From: JBBQNJ01 sp038329845
GTDB taxonomy: Bacteria; Planctomycetota; Phycisphaerae; Tepidisphaerales; Tepidisphaeraceae
Assembly: GCA_038329845.1 (NCBI GenBank)
Contig: JBBQNJ010000081.1
Coordinates: forward strand, 1 to 21,904
Direction of reading: 5' to 3'
DNA: 21,904 nt
A model generated the notes under the pieces. The model saw only the letters and a program-made list of their open reading frames with translations. It had not been told where the DNA came from and ran no database searches. The position numbers were made by a program, and so were the translations under genes. Numbering within the stretch: position 1 is the stretch's first letter; every line of letters begins with the position of its first letter. Positions 15,564-21,904 of this stretch are shown here, piece after piece.

Positions 15564-17078
15564 CTATCGGCTTTCTACCACCGCAAGTGACTTGCTTCTC
15601 TTGCGCGGGACCTCTCCCAGCAAATCGTACCCGTCGCGGCCGAGAACCTTTACCTTAATCAGTTCACCGGGATGCAGGTCTGTGCCCCGGACCTTGATGA
15701 CGCTGTCCACATCGGGCGCCTGGGCGGCACTGCGCCCCGAAAAGCCGAAGCGCTGATCGCCCGGCAACGGTGAATCGATCAAGACCTCGACGGTCTCGCC
15801 CGCCATGGCCTGGGCGCGCGCGAATGCAACTTGCTGCTGGGCCAGCATCAATTCCTCGACGCGTTGGCGCTTGACCGCATCCGGCAATTGCCCCTCCATG
15901 CGGTGCATCGGCGTGCCCGGTTCGCTCGAATACGCGAACACCCCCATCATCTCGAACCCAAACCCCTTCACGAACTCCAGCAATTCCCGATGTTGCGCCT
16001 CTGTCTCTCCCGGCGTGCCCGCGATGAACGTCGTGCGAATCGCCAACCCGGGAATCCGCCGGCGCAGCTTCTCCAGCAATGCCTCGATCTCGGCGCGGCT
16101 CACGCGGCGACGCATTTTCTTCAATATCGCGTCGTTGATGTGCTGAAGCGGCATATCGATGTATTTCACAACCCGCCCGCACTGCCCGATCGCGTCGATC
16201 ATCTCGTCGGTAAAGCAGCTTGGGTAGGCATACATCAACCGCAGCCAATGCACGTCCTTCAGCTCGCGGTCCATCGCCCGCAGCAGCCCCGAAAGACCCG
16301 GGGCATAGCCGATGTCGCCACCGTAAGATGTCGTGTCCTGTCCGATCAGGTTCAGCTCGACGGCCCCGTCGGCGGCCAATTCCCGCGCTTCGGCCAGCAC
16401 CGCATCAATCGGCTTGGATCGCATCATCCCCCGAATCGATGGAATGGTGCAGAAAGTGCATCCCTGATTGCACCCTTCGCTGATGCGCAAATAGGCATAG
16501 TGGCGGGGGGTCAACCGAAGCCGCGACCGATCGTCCTCAAAAACCGGCAACCGGTTCGTCTTTGTCTGCTTAACTCGATTTATTTCCGTACCTTGAGCCA
16601 CCGACTCACCGGCTGTCAGCGCCTGGCTCAGGTCATGGTACTTGCCTAGATAATGGACCTGTCCGGTTCGGGGATTCTCCTGCCCGCGAACCGCGCGGAC
16701 GATGTGATCCCGGTCGAAAACACCCACCAGGCGGTCGATCCCGGGGGCCTCGCTGAGCAAGCGGGTCTTGTGACGCTGAACCAGGCAGCCGGCGACGATC
16801 ACCCGCCGGCATCGACCGGTCCGCTTGCGGTCGAGGGCGGCGAGAATCTCCCGCATCGACTCTTCCTTTGATGCCTCGAGGAACCCGCAGGTATTGATGA
16901 CGATCACGTCGGCCGAAGCCTCGTCGGTCAGCGTCAAGCCATCGGAGGTCAGCAATCCGAGCATTCGCTCGGAATCGACCAGATTTTTAGGACACCCCAG
17001 GCTCACCAGCGCGACGGTGCGCAAGGGTTCGGAAAGGATGGATTGAACGCTGGATAAGGCGGGGGACGTTGAGGCCAT
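15564..17078 (-). CDS. rimO: Ribosomal protein uS12 methylthiotransferase RimO
   Basis: RimO is a radical-SAM enzyme that methylthiolates an aspartate of ribosomal protein S12. The 504-residue product has the N-terminal MTTase domain with VALVSLGCPKNLVDSE and cluster cysteines 29, 64 and 98. The radical-SAM motif EGCNQGCTFCTIP has Cys203, Cys207 and Cys210. QDTTSYG and the RLMYAYP block follow, and a C-terminal TRAM domain (about 430-495). SLGCPKN separates RimO from MiaB. It is about 60 residues longer than the E. coli protein, mainly through a linker at about 145-190 before the SAM barrel and extra N- and C-terminal residues. The ATG at 17076-17078 has no clear ribosome site. It is divergent from folC. 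Confidence 0.95.
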   Translation of the reverse strand: MASTSPALSSVQSILSEPLRTVALVSLGCPKNLVDSERMLGLLTSDGLTLTDEASADVIVINTCGFLEASKEESMREILAALDRKRTGRCRRVIVAGCLVQRHKTRLLSEAPGIDRLVGVFDRDHIVRAVRGQENPRTGQVHYLGKYHDLSQALTAGESVAQGTEINRVKQTKTNRLPVFEDDRSRLRLTPRHYAYLRISEGCNQGCTFCTIPSIRGMMRSKPIDAVLAEARELAADGAVELNLIGQDTTSYGGDIGYAPGLSGLLRAMDRELKDVHWLRLMYAYPSCFTDEMIDAIGQCGRVVKYIDMPLQHINDAILKKMRRRVSRAEIEALLEKLRRRIPGLAIRTTFIAGTPGETEAQHRELLEFVKGFGFEMMGVFAYSSEPGTPMHRMEGQLPDAVKRQRVEELMLAQQQVAFARAQAMAGETVEVLIDSPLPGDQRFGFSGRSAAQAPDVDSVIKVRGTDLHPGELIKVKVLGRDGYDLLGEVPRKRSKSLAVVESR

Positions 17079-17376
17079 GAATCAGGGTCTTCGGTATGCG
17101 AAACTGCGTTAAAAGAATAGGCGCGGGTTTGCCCGTTAACAAATCCGGGGATCGAGCGTCTAATAACTACGGCAGAGTGTAGCGTCGGGTTTTGCGGGTG
17201 CCAAACGTTTTTCCCTCGCCCCGACGTTTCTGGTCGAATGGGAGTCTTTTAGCGTTTGCACCCTTGAATCATACCACCCGTTGGGGAACGTTTTCTAATT
17301 GACCGCAACTAACGGTGGTGTCTCAGCTTGGGCGCGAAGTTGTAATCTCCCGCAAAATCTGATAAGATGCCCACTT
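17079..17376. promoter_or_regulatory. Divergent promoter region between rimO and folC
   Basis: This 298-bp AT-richer spacer carries start signals for both genes. For folC, TTGTAA (17340-17345) and TAAGAT (17363-17368) are 17 bp apart and end 8 bp before the ATG at 17377, which would give an almost leaderless message. Inverted repeats are present: GGGTGCCAAACG (17196-17207) with CGTTTGCACCC (17253-17263, one base shorter), and CGTCGGG (17183-17189) with CCCGACG (17220-17226). All are candidates only. Confidence 0.35.
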
Positions 17377-18966
17377 ATGTCTCATAGAGCGAATGCCCTT
17401 CGGAGTACGACGCGGCGTCGGACCACTGCGGTGATGTCACGCCCCTCCGCTCCATCCCGTCTGGTGGGTCGAGTGGTGCGGGTCGGTTCATCCAAAGCCG
17501 TCGAATCGTTGCTGCCGGCCCCAGGCGCACGAAGCGAATCGCGCCGTCCCGCCGCCGCGCCGGGCGGACCGGACGTTTTGACCGTCCCTGGGGGGAATGG
17601 ATTTACACGCGCTGTGCGATACCTGTCGAAACTGACCGACTTCGAGCGGCTCCGAATCGTCCGTTATAATGACCAGAACTTCGACTTGGACCGCATGCGC
17701 GCTCTATTGAAGAAACTGGGCAATCCGCAGGATACCTTCCGGTCGGTTCACGTCGCGGGAACCAAAGGTAAGGGAAGCACTTGCGCGATGATCGCGTCGA
17801 TGCTCCAAGCCTGCGGATACAAGGTCGGACTGTACACCAGCCCCCACCTGATCGACGTGCGCGAGCGGATCGTCATCGACGGGGAGATGATCCCCCACGC
17901 CGACTTCGCCCGCCTGACCCGCTTGCTCGAGCCAATCATCGATCGCGCCCGGCCTACCCCTACGTATTTCGATGCTTTGACGGCCTTGGCGTTCAAGTAT
18001 TTTGCCGAGCAGAAGATCGACATCGCGGTCGTCGAGACCGGCTTGGGCGGAAGGCTGGATTCGACCAACGTCATCAAGCCGGAAGTGACGGCGATCACCA
18101 GCATCAGCAAGGACCACATGGCCCAGCTCGGCAACAACCTGTCGAGCATCGCCGCCGAGAAGGCCGGCATCTTCAAGACCGGAATTCCCGCGCTGAGCGT
18201 GATGCAAGACCCCGCGGCGGAAGAATCGCTTCGGAGGGTGGCCGACCGAGTGGGTGCCCCGCTGGACCTGGTGGGCAAGAGCATCGAATTCAGCTATCGC
18301 TTCGAGGCCACGCGGATGCAAGGCCCCCACAACCGCATCTGCCTGACGACCCCGAACAGCAAGTTCGAACATCTGGCCGTCCCGCTTATGGGCGAACACC
18401 AGGCGATCAACTGCGGGTTGGCTTTGGCGGTGATCGACCGGCTCAAGAGCCGCGGGATCGCCATCAACGACGCCCGCGCCATGGAAGGGTTGACCCGCAC
18501 CAGCCTGCCCGGGCGCATGGAGTTGGTCTCCACTACGCCGCGAATCCTCGTGGACGGGGCGCACAACGCGGCCAGCCTCGACGCGGTGATGAAGGCCATC
18601 GGACAGCATATTCCCTACGACTCGCTGGTGGTCATCTTCGGATGCTGCTCGGATAAAGACGTCGGCGGGATGCTCGAGCGCATCACCAGCGGTGCCGACA
18701 AGGTGATCTTCACCCGGGTCGATTCGATCCGATCGGCCAATCCCGACGAACTGGCCGCCCGCTACATCGAGCAATATGGGAAAATGGCGCAGGTCGCCCC
18801 GACCCTCCCCGACGCCATGTCCATCGCCAACCGGGCCGTCACCAAGGAAGACCTGATCTGCATCACCGGCAGTTTCTACCTCGTGGGCGAGGCCAAGAAA
18901 CTCTTCGCCGATTCGCCCAAACCGGAGAAACTGATCCCCGGCCAACTGCTCGGCCCGCGCGATTGA
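17377..18966 (+). CDS. folC: Folylpolyglutamate synthase / dihydrofolate synthase
   Basis: FolC adds glutamate to dihydropteroate or folates, an ATP-dependent Mur-ligase-type reaction. Recognisable parts: DLDRMRALLKKLGNPQ, the P-loop HVAGTKGKGST (GTKGKGS at about 128-134; Lys in place of the usual Asn), GLYTSPHLIDVRERI, VVETGLGGRLDSTNV, the SISKDHMAQLG catalytic block, AEKAGIFKTGIP, GEHQAIN, the RMELV and VDGAHNAAS motifs, and a C-terminal GSFYLVGEAK. From the ATG at 17377 it is 529 residues, about 100 more than typical, because of an Arg/Ser/Pro-rich N-terminal extension of roughly 75-80 residues before the fold. An ATG at 17434 would shorten it by 19. The upstream frame to 17299 is unsupported. 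The terminator at 18998-19038 separates it from purH. Confidence 0.93.
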   Translation: MSHRANALRSTTRRRTTAVMSRPSAPSRLVGRVVRVGSSKAVESLLPAPGARSESRRPAAAPGGPDVLTVPGGNGFTRAVRYLSKLTDFERLRIVRYNDQNFDLDRMRALLKKLGNPQDTFRSVHVAGTKGKGSTCAMIASMLQACGYKVGLYTSPHLIDVRERIVIDGEMIPHADFARLTRLLEPIIDRARPTPTYFDALTALAFKYFAEQKIDIAVVETGLGGRLDSTNVIKPEVTAITSISKDHMAQLGNNLSSIAAEKAGIFKTGIPALSVMQDPAAEESLRRVADRVGAPLDLVGKSIEFSYRFEATRMQGPHNRICLTTPNSKFEHLAVPLMGEHQAINCGLALAVIDRLKSRGIAINDARAMEGLTRTSLPGRMELVSTTPRILVDGAHNAASLDAVMKAIGQHIPYDSLVVIFGCCSDKDVGGMLERITSGADKVIFTRVDSIRSANPDELAARYIEQYGKMAQVAPTLPDAMSIANRAVTKEDLICITGSFYLVGEAKKLFADSPKPEKLIPGQLLGPRD

Positions 18967-18997
18967 CGCCGACGCCAATTTTTTCAAGGGCATTTTC

Positions 18998-19038
18998 CCG
19001 CGGACGCGCTGTAACCCACCGCGTCCGCGGTTATTTTT
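18998..19038 (+). terminator. Strong intrinsic terminator abutting the purH ribosome site
   Basis: CCGCGGACGCG (18998-19008) pairs perfectly with CGCGTCCGCGG (19020-19030) around an 11-nt loop and is followed by TTATTTTT (19031-19038). It lies 32 bp after folC. Its T-tail runs straight into GAGGG of the purH ribosome site, so it may also act as an attenuator in the purH leader. Confidence 0.85.
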
Positions 19039-19051
19039 GAGGGCAACGAAC

Positions 19052-20665
19052 GTGACCGAATCGACATCGCTGGTCCCCGTGAAGCGCGCGTTGATCAGCG
19101 TCTATGACAAAACCGGCTTGAACGATCTGGCCAGGGCGCTACACGAGGAGTTCGGCGTCGAGTTGATCAGCACCGGCGGCTCCGCCAACGCCCTTCGCGC
19201 CGTCGGCCTGCCGGTGCGCGACGTGGCGGATGTCACCGGCTTTCCAGAGATGATGGACGGGCGGGTCAAGACCCTGCACCCGATGATCCACGGCGGGCTG
19301 CTTGCAGTGCGCGACGATCCGGCCCATGCCACGGCGATGCGCGAACGCGGGATCGGCGCGATCGACCTGGTGTGCATCAATTTGTATCCGTTCGAGCAAA
19401 CCATCGCCCGCCCCGGCGTGACGATCGACGAGGCGATCGAGCAGATCGACATCGGCGGGCCGAGCATGATCCGCTCGGGGGCCAAGAACCACCGCTACGT
19501 GCTGGTGGTCACCGATCCGAGTCAGTATCCGACATTGCTCACCGAACTTCGTGAACATCGCGGGGCCTCGACGGCCACGCTACGGCGCACCCAGGCGCAG
19601 CGGGCGTTCGACACCACCTCGCGTTACGACACGGCGATCGCCGGATATCTGCAGACGCTGGCGTCGGACGACGTCGCGTCGAACGATCCGCCCGATGAAC
19701 TGTCGCTTCGACTGATCAAACGGCAAAGCCTGCGGTACGGCGAAAACCCTCATCAGAAGGCCGGGCTGTACGTCGGCCGGGACGCCGTTCGCTCTGCCGG
19801 CGCCGAGGCGTCGGTCGCCTTCGCCCGGCAGTTGCACGGCAAGGAGCTGTCGTACATCAATCTCCTCGATGCCGATGCCGCTTTGTCGGCGGTGAAGGAG
19901 TTTGCCGAAGGCACTCCCGCGGCGTGCATTGTCAAACACGCCACGCCCTGCGGATACGCCACGGCCGCCGACTTGGCGACCGCTTTCACCAACGCCTTCG
20001 CCGGCGACCCGCTGGCCGCGTTCGGGGGGATCGTGGCGCTGAACCAACCCGTGGATCTGCCCACCGCGCGGGCGATCGTGTCGATCGACAAGCTGCTGGA
20101 GGTGATCGTCGCGCCGGATTACGCGGCGGATGCACTGGAGTTGTTGCGCACGCGATGGAAAAATGTTCGTCTGCTGGCGGTCGGGCCTCTGGGCACCCCC
20201 AACAGTGCCGAGCCGTCGATTCACACCATAGCGGGCGGATACCTCGTCCAGCAACGCGATCTGCTGGGCGTAGACGAGGGTGCCTGGAAGGTGGTTTCAC
20301 GGCGAGCGCCGACGGCGAGGGAGATCGCCGATCTGAAACTGGCCTGGCTGGCGTGCAAACACGTCAAGAGCAACGCGATCGCACTGGCGCGGGATGGGAT
20401 GATGGTCGGCTCGGGCGCCGGTCAGCAGGACCGGGTCAACGCCGCGAGAATCGCCGTGGCCAAGGCCGGCGAACGCGCCCGGGGCAGCGCCGCGGGGTCC
20501 GATGCGTTCTTCCCTTTCCCCGACGGCCCGGAACTGCTGCTTGCCGCCGGCGTAACCGCCCTGATCCACCCCGGCGGCTCGGTGAACGATGCCGACTCGA
20601 TCGCCGCCGCCGACCGCGCCGGCACCGCGATGATCCTCACCGGCCAACGTCATTTCCGTCACTGA
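19052..20665 (+). CDS. purH: Bifunctional AICAR formyltransferase / IMP cyclohydrolase
   Basis: PurH carries out the last two steps of IMP synthesis, formylating AICAR with 10-formyl-THF and closing the ring. The 537-residue product has the N-terminal MGS-like cyclohydrolase domain: KRALISVYDKTGL, STGGSA, DGRVKTLHPMIHGGLL, INLYPFEQTI and DIGGPSMIRSGAKNH. The transformylase domain has LRYGENPHQKAGLY, the catalytic Lys295-His296 in IVKHATPCGYA, FGGIVALN, KSNAIAL, GAGQQDRVNAARIA and AFFPFPDG. I chose GTG at 19052 rather than the TTG at 19037: GAGGG at 19039-19043 lies 8 nt before it, and it sits naturally ahead of VKRALISVYD. The terminator-like hairpin immediately upstream may regulate it. Confidence 0.95.
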   Translation: MTESTSLVPVKRALISVYDKTGLNDLARALHEEFGVELISTGGSANALRAVGLPVRDVADVTGFPEMMDGRVKTLHPMIHGGLLAVRDDPAHATAMRERGIGAIDLVCINLYPFEQTIARPGVTIDEAIEQIDIGGPSMIRSGAKNHRYVLVVTDPSQYPTLLTELREHRGASTATLRRTQAQRAFDTTSRYDTAIAGYLQTLASDDVASNDPPDELSLRLIKRQSLRYGENPHQKAGLYVGRDAVRSAGAEASVAFARQLHGKELSYINLLDADAALSAVKEFAEGTPAACIVKHATPCGYATAADLATAFTNAFAGDPLAAFGGIVALNQPVDLPTARAIVSIDKLLEVIVAPDYAADALELLRTRWKNVRLLAVGPLGTPNSAEPSIHTIAGGYLVQQRDLLGVDEGAWKVVSRRAPTAREIADLKLAWLACKHVKSNAIALARDGMMVGSGAGQQDRVNAARIAVAKAGERARGSAAGSDAFFPFPDGPELLLAAGVTALIHPGGSVNDADSIAAADRAGTAMILTGQRHFRH

Positions 20666-20723
20666 TCGGCGACTGCTTCATCCGAACAATGTTGCGGCGA
20701 TGTAACGCTCAACACCCCTGCGC

Positions 20724-20784
20724 GGATGTCACCGTTTCCGTGGCGGATGTCACCGTTTCTGTGGTTGTCACCGTTTCTGTAGTC
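20724..20784. repeat. Three short tandem repeats with TGTCACCGTTTC core
   Basis: The core TGTCACCGTTTC occurs at 20727, 20748 and 20766, spaced 21 and 18 bp. The first two copies share GGATGTCACCGTTTC and are followed by CGTGGC or TGTGGT. The third has lost the leading GGA. The same GGATGTCACC core forms the palindrome at 12441-12464. Confidence 0.8.
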
Positions 20785-20842
20785 GCCCAGGATCGCGGCC
20801 TTTTTTCTGCGCCGACCCGGCCCGAGCGATTGAAGGAATGGC

Positions 20843-20873
20843 GAAGGCGGGCGCTGGATCAGCGCCCGCCTTC
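20843..20873 (-). terminator. 13-bp perfect hairpin, likely terminator
   Basis: GAAGGCGGGCGCT (20843-20855) pairs perfectly with AGCGCCCGCCTTC (20861-20873) around a 5-nt loop. Neither flank has a strong T-run (plus side GGCTTTGG). It lies just past the decayed PEP-CTERM frame on the minus strand and about 180 bp after purH on the plus strand, so it could serve either; the minus assignment is by proximity. Confidence 0.6.
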
Positions 20874-20899
20874 GGCTTTGGACTCGCGAAAACCGTTTG

Positions 20900-21112
20900 T
20901 TATAGCCACAGGCGTGGCTTACAGGGGGATCGTCGGAAGAGGACGCGACCCACGCACAGGATGATCAGGCCCGCCAATCCCCGTCCCGCACCCATGGGCA
21001 ACGGCACCCCGGTCGCAACGGTCAGCCGGGGACGCAGGGACGGGTCATGAGAGGATTGCTGCGGGCCGAATGCGTCAGCATCGGACCGGCGGTGGGAACT
21101 GACTGCCGTGGA
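20900..21112 (-). pseudogene. Decayed C-terminal end with PEP-CTERM/VPLP-like sorting signal
   Basis: A minus-strand frame without start codon (open from 21112 to TAA 20902-20900) ends in GVPLPMGAGRGLAGL, the hydrophobic IILCVGRVLF and then an Arg pair. This is the layout of VPLP/PEP-CTERM signals processed by exosortase: short motif, helix, basic tail. About 35 codons before it show no domain. A different frame starts upstream with ATG 21129-21127, preceded by AAGGTG, and stops after 35 codons, so the two may be parts of one frameshifted gene. No signal peptide is seen. I regard it as a relic. Confidence 0.4.
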
Positions 21113-21236
21113 TCAGAGAGAACGGTCATGGCACACCTTCTTTCAATCCGGCCCGGATTGACTGAGCCATCGCGCCTAAAGCGAGCCGGGGAAACAGCGG
21201 CGCGATGATGCCGAATGGGTGGTTGGCCAAAGGAAT

Positions 21237-21653
21237 CTATTTGGTGCCGGGCGCAGGCACCTGTCCCTGCTGGTAAGCCCTCAACTGCTCTTGAGATACG
21301 TATTCATAGGAGATATTCACTACGGCCGCCTGGGTGGATTCCGGCTTCATGGTCAAGTCGAAGTACCATTCGAAGTTCTGCTTCTCGGTCACGGCGCTGG
21401 CATCATCGGTTTTGGTCGGCACGTCGTAGAAGAAGAGCCCCACAATGCCCTTGTCAGGCAGGTCACTGATAGGCGGGCCGTAAATCTTGACCTGGAGCTC
21501 AGAGCGCGGCGGGACGATCGCGTTGGTCAACTCTGCGTAGGCGCTCTGCTCTACCGCCTGCAGGCGCCCATTGGCATGGAACTGCACAACCGAGCCCATT
21601 GCTCTAAAGACGCGAGGCATTTTGTTGGTGATTGTCACCAGAGCCTCTTGCAA
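21237..21653 (-). CDS. Orphan hypothetical protein, possibly 5'-frameshifted
   Basis: The 138-codon frame has protein-like composition with alternating strands: MGSVVQFHANGRLQAVEQ, then AIVPPRSELQVKIYGPP, GIVGLFFYDVPT, FEWYFDLTMKPES, AAVVNISYEYV, and a Gln/Pro-rich tail. I do not recognise the family. The nominal start is a TTG at 21653 with no ribosome site; an ATG at 21620 is possible. The frame just upstream, in another phase, reads SEDVTANVPPNFGG and joins at a run of six G on this strand (complement of 21656-21661). Loss of one base there could therefore have cut off the true 5' part. The opposite strand also has a long frame, which I take as shadow. Confidence 0.5.
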   Translation of the reverse strand: MQEALVTITNKMPRVFRAMGSVVQFHANGRLQAVEQSAYAELTNAIVPPRSELQVKIYGPPISDLPDKGIVGLFFYDVPTKTDDASAVTEKQNFEWYFDLTMKPESTQAAVVNISYEYVSQEQLRAYQQGQVPAPGTK

Positions 21654-21904
21654 AACCCCCCGAAGTTTGGCGGAACGTTTGCCGTCACGTCTTCAGAAAG
21701 CCTGCCTGAGACTGATTGATAGTGTGCCGCACTTCGCTCAATCCATCCCGTGATTTACCCCCCCCCCCCCCCCCTTGCGCGTGTAGGTTTTTTACGGCGA
21801 CGCCAGAGCGGTGTGGCTGAGGTGGTTGGGTGGGCGATCCGGCCAAGGGGTGGGTGTCAGACGCTGCGCTATTGGCAGATGCCCGCCGAGTATGGCCATT
21901 CGGA
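21654..21904. other. Window end: homopolymer and unassigned sequence
   Basis: This stretch holds the 17-C run (21758-21774) and a G/T-rich segment (21800-21860). I see no gene I can support. The last ~50 bases could be the start or end of a gene lying outside the window, but no frame is decisive. Confidence 0.3.
21758..21774. repeat. 17-nt C homopolymer
   Basis: Seventeen consecutive C on the plus strand. Such a run is unusual even in GC-rich DNA. It is a candidate slippage site or an assembly/sequencing weak point, about 105 bp upstream of the orphan minus-strand gene. Confidence 0.9.

Larger units (their letters stand above)
20666..21236. other. 571-bp intergenic region with repeats and gene remnant
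   Basis: No intact gene is visible between purH and the orphan minus-strand gene. Contents in order: the TGTCACCGTTTC tandem repeats (20724-20784), a T-tract (20800-20806), a strong 13-bp hairpin (20843-20873) and a decayed PEP-CTERM-like tail on the minus strand (20900-21112). An AAGGTGTGCC-ATG start-like site lies at 21127-21138 on the minus strand. Confidence 0.5.

Noticed and set aside
14895..15590. Plus-strand frame opposite the Trp-Thr repeat gene
   Set aside because: The minus-strand product shows four regular repeats and a good ribosome site; the plus frame shows neither.
17704..18993. 429-codon minus-strand frame opposite folC
   Set aside because: Asp/Gly/His-rich antisense shadow; folC carries the full set of Mur-ligase motifs.
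20724..20784. CRISPR array
   Set aside because: The three copies are nearly adjacent with only a few bases between cores, with no spacers of uniform length and no cas genes.
19924..20964. Arg-rich plus-strand frame running out of purH through the tandem repeats
   Set aside because: It is an out-of-phase shadow of purH that happens to stay open because the repeat periods (21 and 18) are multiples of three.
21837..21904. Possible end of a REP-type transposase on the minus strand (EWPYSAG-like translation)
   Set aside because: Only a handful of residues are visible before a stop at the window edge, too little to support a call.

Overview
The window is about 22 kb of GC-rich bacterial chromosome. 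It mixes conserved housekeeping genes with degraded accessory intergenic DNA. I infer a planctomycete, possibly class Phycisphaerae. The reasons are: ThyX as thymidylate synthase, a receiver protein with its helix-turn-helix domain at the N-terminus, a PEP-CTERM-like sorting-signal remnant, weak or absent Shine-Dalgarno sites before many genes, and single genes in scattered orientations. No rRNA or tRNA was seen, so the taxonomy is inference only.

Layout. 1-198: 3' end of an unidentified plus-strand gene. 199-501: non-coding DNA with a 12-bp inverted repeat. 502-1534 (+): a CrcB/Fluc fluoride channel and a stand-alone MshEN/GspE-N protein with a TTG start. 4315-1559 and 6108-4390 (-): a large AsmA-like membrane-anchored protein downstream of argS. 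6274-7677 (+): dihydrolipoyl dehydrogenase. 8452-7868 and 9519-8911 (-): an HTH-receiver regulator and an FHA protein. 10067-9630 (-): a fragment of an FAD-dependent oxidoreductase.

10250-12575 (+) is a lipoprotein-rich accessory segment. It holds two intact lipoprotein genes of 146 codons each, a large inverted repeat, a frameshifted hydrolase-like lipoprotein gene, and a headless lipoprotein remnant directly after a perfect palindrome. 12683-14464 (+): thyX and a LOG-family gene. 14465-14708 is a hairpin-rich spacer with a nested inverted repeat, next to a gene for four tandem ~62-residue Trp-Thr repeats (15467-14709, -). rimO (17078-15564, -) is divergent from folC (17377-18966, +). A strong terminator-like hairpin separates folC from purH (19052-20665, +). 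The remainder holds short tandem repeats, a strong hairpin, a decayed PEP-CTERM-like tail, an orphan minus-strand gene and a 17-C homopolymer.

Functionally the core genes cover one-carbon and nucleotide metabolism (thyX, folC, purH), translation (argS, rimO) and central metabolism (lpdA). ThyX, FolC and PurH share folate chemistry but are not one operon. The best candidates for undescribed biology are the Trp-Thr repeat protein with its neighbouring nested inverted repeat, and the recurrent TGTCACC-containing palindromes and repeats in spacers near broken genes.
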